Source: Deltaproteobacteria bacterium (GTDB taxonomy: Bacteria; Desulfobacterota; Desulfuromonadia; Desulfuromonadales; Geopsychrobacteraceae). From it: 36,554 nucleotides of DNA. The notes beneath the pieces are model-generated. The model saw only the letters and a list, made by a program, of their open reading frames with translations, ran no database searches and had not been told where the DNA came from. Below are positions 24,568 through 33,681 of this stretch, piece by piece. The translations under genes and the position numbers were made by a program. The stretch lies in NCBI GenBank assembly GCA_024276905.1, contig JAJRWF010000173.1, positions 1-36,554 of the forward strand, in the 5' to 3' direction. How positions within the stretch are numbered: position 1 is the first letter of the stretch; each line of letters begins with the position of its first letter.

Positions 24568-26295
24568 TCAACTATATCCTTTCAACTGCTGCCGTCGCCG
24601 CCTGTCGGCAGTTTTCTGCTGATAAGATTCCAGCATCTGGCGTCCAGCACCGGCATATTCGGCCGGATCATAAAGCAGCGGCTGCGGCAAGCGTTCCAGA
24701 AGTTCCGGCCGCTGCTGCAAGCGCGTCAGCTCCTGCCCTGATGCAACGTCCTGCAACTGCCGGATCAACTCCGTGGCTAAAGCACAGGAAGCCGCATCAA
24801 AAAAGAAGGTCTCGACTTCCTGTTCAACAATCTGCTGCCGGACATCCGGTTCAAAAATTAACAATTTAAGCAGTTTTGCATCCGCCGGAGTCAACGCCCT
24901 TTGCTGTTCCGCAGCAGGCTCAGACGGCAGCGGCACGGTTTCTTCCAACCTCGGTGCGGGGACCCGTTTCTGACGGGCACTGCGCTCCAGTAGTTGACTC
25001 TTGATCTGCTCCAGTTGCTGACGCAGCAGATCGACTTCGATTTCTGTGCGCCGCGCCAGTTCCTTGAGCGACAGATCAACCTCCAGCGGATTCGGCAGCA
25101 GGACCAGCATCTCCAGCACCTGCTGGGCGGCACGTGAAACCCCGGCAGCACCGGATGGAGCAGCAGACAGCCGGTCCTCCATGAACAGTTCGATCACCGG
25201 CCGCGCCGCCTGCAGTTGCGCTGCAAAAACCTCCTTGCCATGCTTCTGCAGGAACGAATCGGGGTCTTCCCCGACCTCAAGCTCGATAACGGCCGTTTCC
25301 AGTCCGGTCGGCAGCAGCAGCTCCATCGATTTGAACGTTGCGGCACGCCCGGCCTTGTCGTCATCAAACAGCAACAGAACCCGCTTGGCGTAACGCTTCA
25401 GCAGTTGCGCGTGTTCAACGGTCAATGCAGTCCCGCAGGTTGCAACCACATTGTTCACCCCGGCCCGTGCCAGAGCCAGTTGATCAAAATACCCCTCAAC
25501 CAGAACCACTTCAGCGGCCTGACGGATCGCCTGCCGAGCCGCGTAAAGTCCAAAAAGGACCTGACCCTTGTGATAGATCGGTGACTCCGGCGAATTGATA
25601 TACTTCGGCTGTCCCTCACCCAGAATTCGCCCGCCAAAAGCAACAATCCGGCCACTGAGGTCGTGAATCGGAAAGATCAACCGACCACGAAACAGATCAT
25701 AATCACCCTGGCTTTTTTCGCGGCGGCGAATCAGGCCGAGAGTCCGGGCCTCGGCCGGATCAACTCCCTGCTGTTGCAGGTGTTTCGTCAGCGCATCCCA
25801 ACGGTCCGGAGCATAGCCGAGCTGATACTCGGTCGCGCTGGTGCGTCCGTAGCCCCGCCGATTCAAATATTGCCGACAGTCTTCAGCCTGAGGAGCATCG
25901 AGCAACTGACGGTGAAAAAACTCGGCCGCAATCGCATTGACTCGCTGCAGGCTTTCATGCTCCTGGCGCCGCCGCTCCTCTTCGGGAGAAAGCCGCCGTT
26001 CCTCAATATCGATCCCCATTTCACTGGCGATCCGCAGCGCGGCCTCAGGAAAACTCAGGCCTTCGATCCGCATCAGAAATTCAAAGGCATCGCCGCCGAC
26101 GCCACAACCAAAACATTTGAAGATCTGCCGCCCGGGATTGACGCTGAACGAAGGCGTCTTCTCGGTGTGAAAGGGACAGAGTCCGACATGGTTCGCTCCC
26201 GAACGTTTCAGCTGCACATAACGCGAGACCAGTTCAAGGATATCGACGCCCTCGCGCATCAACTGAATCTTGTCGTCCGGAATGTTCCCAGTCAT
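24568..26295 (-). CDS. dnaG: DNA primase
   Basis: The primase that lays RNA primers at the replication fork, 575 residues. The N-terminal zinc-binding domain has CPFHTEKTPSF and KCFGCGVGGDAF. The TOPRIM core has VVLVEGYFDQLAL (catalytic Glu) and LLFDDDKAGRAA (metal-binding Asp cluster), after an intact LIFPIHDLSGRIVAFGGR. The C-terminal helicase-binding part is shorter and less conserved. ATG 26295 overlaps the mutS2 stop by one base (TGATG), so translation is coupled. All catalytic motifs are present and length is normal. Confidence 0.96.
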   Translation of the reverse strand: MTGNIPDDKIQLMREGVDILELVSRYVQLKRSGANHVGLCPFHTEKTPSFSVNPGRQIFKCFGCGVGGDAFEFLMRIEGLSFPEAALRIASEMGIDIEERRLSPEEERRRQEHESLQRVNAIAAEFFHRQLLDAPQAEDCRQYLNRRGYGRTSATEYQLGYAPDRWDALTKHLQQQGVDPAEARTLGLIRRREKSQGDYDLFRGRLIFPIHDLSGRIVAFGGRILGEGQPKYINSPESPIYHKGQVLFGLYAARQAIRQAAEVVLVEGYFDQLALARAGVNNVVATCGTALTVEHAQLLKRYAKRVLLLFDDDKAGRAATFKSMELLLPTGLETAVIELEVGEDPDSFLQKHGKEVFAAQLQAARPVIELFMEDRLSAAPSGAAGVSRAAQQVLEMLVLLPNPLEVDLSLKELARRTEIEVDLLRQQLEQIKSQLLERSARQKRVPAPRLEETVPLPSEPAAEQQRALTPADAKLLKLLIFEPDVRQQIVEQEVETFFFDAASCALATELIRQLQDVASGQELTRLQQRPELLERLPQPLLYDPAEYAGAGRQMLESYQQKTADRRRRQQLKGYS

Positions 26296-28661
26296 CAGTC
26301 CCCCAGTTCGGCGACAGTAATTTTCTCCCCCCCATGTTCGGCGGCAGCAGCGTAAAAAGCGGTAATGCAGCGTTGAGCGGCCAGATACTCGCGGACCGCC
26401 CGGCGCAGGGCGCCACTGCCGCTGCCGTGGACAATTTCAACCTGCGACAAACCGGCCAGCAGTGCGTTATCGAGAAAACGCTCCAGCTTTTGTAATGCCG
26501 CGTCAACCCGCTGTCCGACCAACACCAGTCGCATCTGCTGTGCCGGAGGTGCGGACGGCTGACTCACCGACAGTGACTTCTTTTCCCCACGGGCAGCAAA
26601 ACGCCGGGGTGCAAACGCTTCAAGCTGCGACAACGCCTGACGCATCCGCTTGCCGCTGATCTGCAATTCGGCATCTGGACCCTGAATGCGTACCACTTCG
26701 GCGGTGACTCCCAATGGTAGAACCTGCACCAGTTCACCGACTTCAATCGCCTGGTCACTGCTACGCCGCGCTCTGGTCTGCGGGCGAAAAGGGTCAAGCT
26801 GCTGGCGAACTTCATCAATCTGTGCGGCCAGGGCGACCTGCCCTCTGGCCCCCGGGTCTGCCCCGGCCTCGCGACGCAACTGACGCAACTGACGCGTGGT
26901 ATCGGCAATCAAGCCTTCGGCCTGCTGCACGGCCCGTTCGTTAATCTGCGCTTTCTGCTGCTGCAGTTTCTGCAGCTGCTCACGCCGCCTCTGCCAGAGC
27001 AATTGCGCGGCCTCACGATCCTGCGTGACCTGTTGCTGCAGGAGTTCAAGCTCCTGTTGCCGCCGATTCAGGCTGAGCAGCAGTTCATTGCTTTACTGCG
27101 GCTGTTCGCCGAGCAGTTGCTGCGCCCGATCGAGCAAGCGGTTCGGCAGACCGAGACGGCGTGCCGTTGCCATGGCGCTGCTGGCACCGGGGATACCGTA
27201 ATTCATCCGGTACTTCGGCTGCAGCGTTTCAGGATCAATTTCTACTGCGGCATTTTCGACCCCGGCAGTCTCGGCCGCCCAGGCTTTAAGTCGCCCGAGG
27301 TGAGTCGTCAGCACCGTATGAGCACCGGCCTGCTGCAATATTTCCAGCGCTGCAATCACCAGCGCAGCACCTTCGGCAGGGTCGGTGCCGGTTCCGGCCT
27401 CATCCAGCAGCACCAGCGCCTGGTCTCCGGCCAGTTCAAGGATCTGCCGCAAGCGCTGCAGGTGCCCGGAAAAGGTCGACAACTGCTCAGCAATACTCTG
27501 CTGATCTCCAATATCAACGAACAAGGCCTCGAAAAGATGCAGCCGACTGCCCTCGGCACAGGGGATCGGCAATCCCGCCCGCACCATCAGCAGCAGCAGA
27601 CCGAAATTTTTCAGGGCCACCGATTTGCCCCCGGTGTTCGGCCCGCTGATGACCAACGTCCGGGTCGGCGGCAGCAACTGCAGATCGGTCGGGATCGCAC
27701 GCGACAATTCCAGCCGGTCTGTTTCCGTAACCATCAACAGTGGATGCCTGGCCGCGCGCAGATCTATCAGCGGTTCATCCACCAGTTGCGGCACATGACC
27801 ATCATATTCCCGGGCAAGTCGCGCTGCGGCAAACCGCAGATCGAGTCGCGCCAGCAATTTTTCGTTCTGCTCCAGTTCACAACGGTGCTGACGAACCAGA
27901 TCCGTCAACTGCAGCAGGATACGCCGTTCCTCTCGCTGCTCCTCCTGCAGTAACTGCTGCAGGCGATTATTCCCGGGTAAAACCGATTCCGGCTCAAGGT
28001 ACAACGTTTGCCCGCTGGCCGATTCATCATGCACCAGACCTTTGATCTGCCCACGATAATCGGCCTTGAGCGGAACCACGTAACGCCCGTTACGCACCCG
28101 GATCAACTGTTCCTGAAAGCAGCTGGAGGTTCGTTCATCGAGCAACAGCTTTTCCAGTTGCTGCTTGATGCGGCTACGTAACTGTCGCAGTTCACGCCGA
28201 ATATCACCCAGCGCAATGGATGCCGTATCGAGCAGCTCACCACGAGCCCCGATCGACTCCTGAAAACGGCACAACATGGAATCCAGCGGTGCCAGCTGCG
28301 AACACAGCGCCACCAACCGATCCTGACTCTCCAGTGCCTCGGCCCAATTACGGCAACGAGCGGCTGTCGCAACTGCGGTACCGACATCCTGCAACTGCCG
28401 AGGAGCAAGCAAACTGCCCGCAGCAGAAGAGGATTCCAGAATCGATGCCAGAGCCAGGTTGTCTGACACCGGCGGCACCTGATCAGGCAGTCGCCGAGCC
28501 TCAGCGACCTCGTCCAGAGCCAGTAGCACTGCCTCGTTGTCACCCTGAGGCATCAGTTCAGTTGCCAGCGAACGACCGGGGTCCGAAGAAGCCCGTGCTG
28601 CCAACAGCCTGCAGACAGCATCGAACTCAAGTCGTACCAGTGTGTTGGTAGCGATTTTCAT
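26295..28661 (-). pseudogene. mutS2: mutS2 interrupted by one in-frame TAA stop
   Basis: One frame from ATG 28661 to TGA 26295-26297 spans 788 codons, the usual MutS2 length, but TAA at 27093-27095 (codon 523) breaks it. Before the stop: clamp and ATPase, with Walker A GPNTGGKSVALK, STFSGHLQRL, Walker B LVLLDEAGTGTDPAEGAAL and TTHLGRLKAWA. After it, in the same frame: the coiled coil (LLLSLNRRQQELE onward), a KOW-like segment (VGELVQVLPLG) and the Smr domain with HGSGSGALRRAV. The 30 codons between the TAA and the first possible restart (TTG 27002) contain no in-frame ATG or GTG. The N-terminal 522-residue product would lack the Smr nuclease. It may be a real nonsense mutation or a sequence error. 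Confidence 0.88.
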
Positions 28662-28668
28662 CCTCAGG

Positions 28669-29154
28669 TCAATTCAGTGCCAGGTCCTTGCTGCTGGAAA
28701 AAATTGTCGCCCCCAGATGACTGAACGGCGGGGCCAGTTCGGCCCGATCGAGTTGTCGATTCAGATCCCCGGGCAAATCGGCGGCATTTAACGCAAAAAG
28801 GATCAAAGACAGCAGGACAACCCCCTGCGCCAGACCAAAAACGGCCCCGAGCAAGCGATTCACACCCGTCATCAGTGTCAGGGTTACAAAGCGGTTAAGC
28901 AGATAGCCAAGGGCGCCGAATATCAGTACCGTCAACAGGAAAACCAGCAGGAAACTGATCGTTACACAAAGCTGTGACGGCCAGTTGAACATTTCGAGAA
29001 ACCATTGCGACAAGGGAACGTGCAGGTAAAAAGCCAACAAACCGCCGCAGAGCAGCCCCAGCAGAGTGCAAACTTCGCGCAACAATCCGCGCAAGACTCC
29101 CTTGAGCAAAAAAATGCCAAGAACAACCAGGATCAGGATATCGACCAGTCCCAC
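28669..29154 (-). CDS. CvpA family membrane protein
   Basis: A 161-residue inner-membrane protein with about four hydrophobic segments, starting VDILILVVLGIFLLKGVLRG, followed by the family's REVCTLLGLL and GVNRLLGAVFGLAQG blocks. CvpA is required for colicin V production in E. coli; its general role is unclear. The frame opens at 29223, but GTG 29154 is chosen because AGGAGA lies about 7 bases upstream and it gives the normal CvpA N-terminus. It lies 7 bases before mutS2 and 10 bases after yqeY, so these genes are one transcript. Confidence 0.87.
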   Translation of the reverse strand: MGLVDILILVVLGIFLLKGVLRGLLREVCTLLGLLCGGLLAFYLHVPLSQWFLEMFNWPSQLCVTISFLLVFLLTVLIFGALGYLLNRFVTLTLMTGVNRLLGAVFGLAQGVVLLSLILFALNAADLPGDLNRQLDRAELAPPFSHLGATIFSSSKDLALN

Positions 29155-29164
29155 CTTGTCTCTC

Positions 29165-29611
29165 CTAACCTGCGAGCAGCTCCCGCACCAGTTGGTTAAC
29201 CAGCTTGCCGTCGGCACAACCACGGGTTTTTGCCATTACCGGGCCCATGACCTTGCCCATATCCTTCGGTGAAGTCGCCCCCATTTCGGCAATTACTGCA
29301 GAAATGATGGTCTGCAGTTCGTCTTCACTCAACTGCGTCGGCAGATAGTCCTGCAGGATGGTCTGTTCCGCCTCCTCTTTTTCGGCCAGTTCGGGTCGAT
29401 CGTTATCACGGTACATCTGAGCCGCTTCACGACGCTGCTTGACCTGAGTCGTAATCACTCCGATTACGGCATCATCATCGAGGCTGCCGCCAATCTCAAT
29501 TTCCTTATTCTTGATAGCACTGCGCAGTTGCCGTATGGTGGACAGGCGTGCGGCATCCTTGGCCCGCAGCGCATCTTTCATATCACTGGTCAATTGATCC
29601 TGAAGACTCAT
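29165..29611 (-). CDS. yqeY: YqeY/GatB-like protein
   Basis: A 148-residue cytosolic protein of the YqeY family, related to the C-terminal tail domain of the GatB amidotransferase subunit. Family features are the N-terminal DQLTSDMKDALRAKD, the SAIKNKEIEIG stretch, YLPTQLSEDEL, and the DMGKVMGPVMAKTRGCADGKLVNQLV end. The frame opens at 29719, but ATG 29611 is chosen: AAGAAGGG lies upstream and residues before it are non-family. In many relatives it follows rpsU in the rpsU-yqeY-dnaG-rpoD cluster; rpsU is absent here and the gene has its own promoter-like pair. Confidence 0.93.
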   Translation of the reverse strand: MSLQDQLTSDMKDALRAKDAARLSTIRQLRSAIKNKEIEIGGSLDDDAVIGVITTQVKQRREAAQMYRDNDRPELAEKEEAEQTILQDYLPTQLSEDELQTIISAVIAEMGATSPKDMGKVMGPVMAKTRGCADGKLVNQLVRELLAG

Positions 29612-29690
29612 GAAACCCTTCTTCCGGCAGAGGGGAAAAAATGTCGTCGTGGGCCAAGCACACCAGCCCCCGGATTTTAACGAATTTGGC

Positions 29691-29719
29691 AGTATATGCA
29701 CCCAACTAGCTAATTGCAA
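29691..29719 (-). promoter_or_regulatory. sigma-70-type promoter of the yqeY-cvpA-mutS2-dnaG cluster
   Basis: On the minus strand TTGCAA (29714-29719) and TATACT (29691-29696) are separated by exactly 17 bases, 80 bases before the yqeY ATG. Good matches and ideal spacing; it lies in the gap divergent to the SYLF gene. Confidence 0.65.
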
Positions 29720-29787
29720 GGAGAAATTGTGTTCATACAGGCATGACTTGGATACAACTTATCCCTTCAAAATTGTATGCCTCCGAA

Positions 29788-29796
29788 TGCTATAAT
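29788..29796 (+). promoter_or_regulatory. extended -10 promoter of the SYLF gene
   Basis: TGCTATAAT gives a perfect -10 hexamer (29791-29796) with the upstream TG, 38 bases before the ATG at 29834. No good -35 is seen at normal spacing (TTCAAA is 19 bases away), consistent with an extended -10 promoter. Confidence 0.6.
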
Positions 29797-29833
29797 GAGA
29801 ACAGCACGTCTGCCAGAACAAAAGGAGTAGAAT

Positions 29834-30418
29834 ATGAAGCAGCTGGTTTGTTTTGCGGCAATAATTTTCGGTCTGCTCTCAACAACACCCACGCTGGCTG
29901 AAAACGGGATCGATGACTACAGTTTTCAACTCAGGTCCTACCGTGAGTCTGCTGTCTCCGCACCCTTTTTCAAGAATTCCTACGGCTATGCGTTCTTTCC
30001 GACCGTCGGCAAGGGCGGAGTCGGGATCGGCGGTGCCTATGGTAAGGGTCAGGTCTACCGCGACGGGAAAGTTACCGGTACCGCCTCACTTTTCAAGGTA
30101 ACGATCGGCTTTCAGCTTGGCGGCCAGGCCTTCAGCGAGCTTATTTTTTTCCAGGACAAACGTGCCTATGACGAATTTATCAATGGTGCATTTGAACTCG
30201 ATGCGACCGCTTCTGCAGTTGCCATCACAGCCGGTGCCCAGGCTTCAGCCGGAACTGGCGGCGCCTCTGCGGGGGTGAGTGTCGGACCACAGAGCGGCGA
30301 GCAACTGGGAGGGAACTACGTCAATGGTACCGCTGTCTTCATTCATACCAAGGGTGGGCTGATGTACGAGGCGGCCATCGGTTGGCAGAAATTCAAGTTC
30401 CGACCACTGAACAGGTAA
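29834..30418 (+). CDS. secreted SYLF (YSC84/DUF500) domain protein
   Basis: A 194-residue protein with a signal peptide ending near TLA-ENG, so periplasmic or surface. The SYLF domain carries the FFKNSYGYAFFPTVGKGGVGIGG start and later FQLGGQAFSELIFFQDKRAYDEF. SYLF domains bind membrane lipids in eukaryotic relatives; the bacterial function is not known. A Gly/Ala/Ser-rich loop (about residues 125-150) interrupts the domain. AAAGGAG lies about 9 bases before ATG 29834. A good promoter for the next gene follows, so this may be its own transcript. Confidence 0.9.
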   Translation: MKQLVCFAAIIFGLLSTTPTLAENGIDDYSFQLRSYRESAVSAPFFKNSYGYAFFPTVGKGGVGIGGAYGKGQVYRDGKVTGTASLFKVTIGFQLGGQAFSELIFFQDKRAYDEFINGAFELDATASAVAITAGAQASAGTGGASAGVSVGPQSGEQLGGNYVNGTAVFIHTKGGLMYEAAIGWQKFKFRPLNR

Positions 30419-30492
30419 CTCTGTAATTCGGGAAGAATTGTACTTTTTTTCGTTCCCCCCCCGACGACGCATGACAACTCTTTTACAAACCT

Positions 30493-30520
30493 TTGACAAG
30501 GCCCTGACGACCTTTACAAT
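30493..30520 (+). promoter_or_regulatory. sigma-70 promoter of the VWA gene
   Basis: A perfect TTGACA (30493-30498) and TACAAT (30515-30520) are separated by 16 bases, 72 bases before the ATG at 30593. It is the best consensus promoter in the window. Confidence 0.75.
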
Positions 30521-30592
30521 GCAGCAATGATCTACTGGCAGCATCGAAGACCGGCAATCCCTGTCGGTCGCATTATCTGACTGGAGACTGAT

Positions 30593-31918
30593 ATGAAATC
30601 GATGCTGAAAATGCTGGCCCCCTTGCTGCTGCTGACCCTGGCTACGCCGGTCATGGCCAAACCACTGGTCAATCTCAACCTCAATCTCGACCGCACCGTG
30701 CTGCCTGCCGGACAAGCGGAGAAAGCCGTCATCAAAGTCCTGCTCGATGTGCCGCAGATCGCCGACAGCAGTCAACGACCGCCGGTCAACCTGACCCTGG
30801 TTCTTGATCGCTCCGGATCGATGCGTGGCAGCAAACTGCAAAAAGCCAAGGAGGCGTCAATCACTGCCCTGCGACGGCTCAGCGAACGGGATCTCTTTTC
30901 GCTGGTGACTTATGATCACAGTGTCACGACTCTGATTCCGCCGCAAAGTGCCGCCAACAGTGAATGGATTGAGTCACGCATCCGCGCCATCACGCCCGGC
31001 GGCAACACGGCACTCTTCGGCGCTGTCAGCCAAGGGGCCGCCGAAATTCGCAAGAACCTTGACCACAATTTCATCCATCGCATTATCTTGCTCTCTGATG
31101 GTCTGGCCAATGTCGGACCAAGTTCAGCAGCCGATCTTGGCCGCCTCGGTGCTGCCCTGCTCAAAGAGGGAATTTCAGTCACAACCATCGGTATCGGCGG
31201 CGGCTTCAATGAAGATCTGATGACCCTGCTCGCCAGTCGCAGTGACGGCAACCATTACTTCGTCGAATCGAGCCGTGATCTGCCGCGTATTTTCGCCGCC
31301 GAGCTGGGGGATGTTCTGAGTATCGCTGCCAGCCGCATCCGTATTGACATCGAGTGCCTTCCAGGTGTCCGCCCACTGCGCATCATTGGCCGGGAAGGGC
31401 TGATTCGTGGCAATCGCGTGCAGGTGCAGATGAATCAGCTTTACGGTGGGCAACAGAAATATGCTCTGATTGAAGTTCTCATCGAACCGGGGATTGCCGG
31501 TCAGAATCGCGAAATTGTCCGCGTTAGCGGTAACTACGAAAATACCTTGAGCGGCAAACCGGAGAAAACCCTGCGACTGGCCAGTGTCCGCTTTTCCCAA
31601 CGTCAGGAAGATGTGCGTAAATCAGCCAACCGCAAGGTCCAGAAAGCTGTGGTTGAAAACGAAATGGCCGTGGCAAGGGATCGGGCACTTGATCTTTACA
31701 ATGCCGGACGCAAGGACGAAGCAGTTCAGGAGCTGAAACAGAGCAGCGGCAAGCTCAAGGCCCGCAGCACCGCCCTTGGCTTCGGTGACCTGGCGGTTGA
31801 AGCCGAAGCGCTGGAGGAGAATGCTGTCGAATTCGCCGCCCCTGCCATTCCCAGCCCACGTAAAAAGGCCTTGCGCTCCGAAAGTTACAAGGTTCGCAAA
31901 CAACAGAAAAAATATTGA
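30593..31918 (+). CDS. secreted VWA-domain protein
   Basis: A 441-residue protein with a signal peptide (cut after VMA, about residue 22), so periplasmic. A von Willebrand A domain covers about residues 62-250 with an intact MIDAS: DRSGSMRG, TPGGNTAL and LLSDGLAN give the metal-ligand positions. A beta-rich region follows, then a C-terminal helical segment and a basic tail (KVRKQQKKY). These proteins usually bind partners through the metal. It is preceded by a good promoter and followed 86 bases later by the histidine kinase gene. The partner is unknown. Confidence 0.92.
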   Translation: MKSMLKMLAPLLLLTLATPVMAKPLVNLNLNLDRTVLPAGQAEKAVIKVLLDVPQIADSSQRPPVNLTLVLDRSGSMRGSKLQKAKEASITALRRLSERDLFSLVTYDHSVTTLIPPQSAANSEWIESRIRAITPGGNTALFGAVSQGAAEIRKNLDHNFIHRIILLSDGLANVGPSSAADLGRLGAALLKEGISVTTIGIGGGFNEDLMTLLASRSDGNHYFVESSRDLPRIFAAELGDVLSIAASRIRIDIECLPGVRPLRIIGREGLIRGNRVQVQMNQLYGGQQKYALIEVLIEPGIAGQNREIVRVSGNYENTLSGKPEKTLRLASVRFSQRQEDVRKSANRKVQKAVVENEMAVARDRALDLYNAGRKDEAVQELKQSSGKLKARSTALGFGDLAVEAEALEENAVEFAAPAIPSPRKKALRSESYKVRKQQKKY

Positions 31919-31929
31919 AACCGGGAACC

Positions 31930-31968
31930 TCAGGAAGCGGGCAAAAAAAGGTGAAGCCCGCGTCCTGA
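31930..31968 (+). other. imperfect hairpin between the VWA gene and the kinase gene
   Basis: TCAGGAAGCGGGC (31930-31942) can pair with GCCCGCGTCCTGA (31956-31968), with one mismatch, around a purine-rich loop with seven A. There is no T run, so it is not a standard terminator; it may stabilise or attenuate the transcript. Confidence 0.45.
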
Positions 31969-32004
31969 AACCTGGCCCTGAAGCATTCATGTAATGGACA
32001 TAAT

Positions 32005-33681
32005 ATGGTTCGTACCAAACTGATCATCCTTGCCTGGTTGCTGCTGCTGGTCCCGACCCTGCTGTTGGGAGTCGGGGCCTGGCGGTTGCTGCAGAATGAA
32101 AGTGATCGACTTGCCCTGCATGAGCAACAGTCCGCGGCCGCGCGCCTGGCGACCATCACCGGCAATCTGGAACTGGCGATTGCCGAAGTCAAAGATGGTC
32201 TGATGCAGCGACTTGCATTATTCTCGGCCGGGGACTTACCACTGTTGCTGGGGAACTGGCGCCAGGAGAACCCGTTGGTACGCAACGTTTTCGTCTGGCA
32301 GGCCGATACCGGTCTGACCTATCCCGACCCCGAAATGCCCGCCAGTGATGAAGAACGTATTTTTATTCGCCGTTACCTGCCGCTCTTTTCGGGTGAACTC
32401 GACTGGAAACAACCCGCCTCTGATCTTCCGTCTCCGCCAGCAACCTCAGCGTCCGCCAGCGCCGACTCCGTATTGAGTGAACGCAAGGAATTACGTCAGC
32501 TCGCCAGCCGGGCACCCTCTCCCGGTCTGATTGCAAGCCTGGAAAAAATATCCACACAACCGGAGGAAAGCGGCTGGCGCAGCTGGTATGCAGACAATCA
32601 ACTGCATCTGCTCGGCTGGTACCAACCCACCGACAGCAAGCGACGCTACGGTGTCGAAATTGAAATGATGGCGCTATTGAGTCGCCTGCTCGGCTCACTC
32701 AGTCCTCCTTACGGCAGCAACGAAAGTCTGGCCCTGCTCAATGGCAGCAACCATATTTTCCACCAGAGCGGCCCCTTTGAAATTACCGCTGCCAGTCCTC
32801 CCACTGCCAGCCGGGCCATCGAGAGCCTGCCGCACTGGCGTTTGAATATCTACAGCAACCCGAGCACAAATACTGTCCAGTCCGGGTTCCTGCTGATCGG
32901 CGGCCTCTTGACCGGTAGCTTCATCATCGCAATTCTGCTTGGCGGTTCTCTGCTGCTATGGCAGGCCGTTCGTAATCAGCGCGATGCTCAGCAGAAAACC
33001 TCATTTGTCTCCAACGTCTCCCATGAACTGAAGACCCCGCTGACCACGATCCGCATGTATGCCGAACTGCTCGGTGAAGGCAAAATTGATTCGGCACAGA
33101 AACAGCGGGCCTACCTGCAGACCATCATCCGCGAGAGCCAGCGCCTGACCCGACTGGTCAATAACATCCTCGATTTCAGTCGTCTGGAGCAGGGACGTAA
33201 AGCCTTCAACTGCCATGAAGTCGACCTGGTCGAACTGGTGAGGGATATTCTCTCTCAACAGGCTCCGAGGTTGAACGACGCCGGCCTCAGACTTAAAAAA
33301 CAGCTGGGGGCAGAAGCACTCCGGATTAACGTCGATCGTGATGCCATCGAACAGATCCTGCTCAACCTGCTCGACAACGCAATTAAATATGCGGCAAACA
33401 GTGGTGAACTGACCCTCTGCCTGCAAAGAGAACAAGACCATCTGCAGCTGATCCTGAGTGACCGGGGACCGGGCATTCCGGCAGAACAACAGCAGAAGAT
33501 ATTCGGTAAATTCTACCGCCTCGACAGCTCGCTCACCAGCACCCAACCGGGCGCCGGTCTCGGTCTGAGTATCGCACGCCAACTGGCGCGCGGACTGGGG
33601 GGCGAACTGCACTGTTTCGCAGCGGACTCAGGCGGTAGCAGCTTTTGTCTGACCCTGCCACTGCAGAAGGAGTCATCATGA
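32005..33681 (+). CDS. membrane sensor histidine kinase
   Basis: A 558-residue kinase with a membrane helix at about 5-25 and another at about 292-317, enclosing a periplasmic sensing domain of about 265 residues with no recognisable fold; it includes an Ala/Ser/Pro-rich stretch. After the second helix come HisKA with SNVSHELKTPLTT (phosphoacceptor His340) and HATPase_c with NLLDNAIKYA, DRGPGIP and GAGLGLS. All catalytic boxes are intact. Its stop overlaps the start of the regulator gene (ATGA), so the two form a two-component pair. The periplasmic neighbours SYLF and VWA may be linked to the signal, which is inference only. A rather weak ribosome site precedes ATG 32005. Confidence 0.94.
   Translation: MVRTKLIILAWLLLLVPTLLLGVGAWRLLQNESDRLALHEQQSAAARLATITGNLELAIAEVKDGLMQRLALFSAGDLPLLLGNWRQENPLVRNVFVWQADTGLTYPDPEMPASDEERIFIRRYLPLFSGELDWKQPASDLPSPPATSASASADSVLSERKELRQLASRAPSPGLIASLEKISTQPEESGWRSWYADNQLHLLGWYQPTDSKRRYGVEIEMMALLSRLLGSLSPPYGSNESLALLNGSNHIFHQSGPFEITAASPPTASRAIESLPHWRLNIYSNPSTNTVQSGFLLIGGLLTGSFIIAILLGGSLLLWQAVRNQRDAQQKTSFVSNVSHELKTPLTTIRMYAELLGEGKIDSAQKQRAYLQTIIRESQRLTRLVNNILDFSRLEQGRKAFNCHEVDLVELVRDILSQQAPRLNDAGLRLKKQLGAEALRINVDRDAIEQILLNLLDNAIKYAANSGELTLCLQREQDHLQLILSDRGPGIPAEQQQKIFGKFYRLDSSLTSTQPGAGLGLSIARQLARGLGGELHCFAADSGGSSFCLTLPLQKESS

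Noticed and set aside
27000-27002. A separate Smr-only gene starting at TTG 27002.
   Set aside because: It has no ribosome site, begins in the middle of the MutS2 coiled coil, and is in exact frame with the upstream part.
27003-27953. A 316-codon + strand frame antisense to mutS2.
   Set aside because: Its length follows from the composition of the mutS2 frame on the other strand; no start signal or family similarity.
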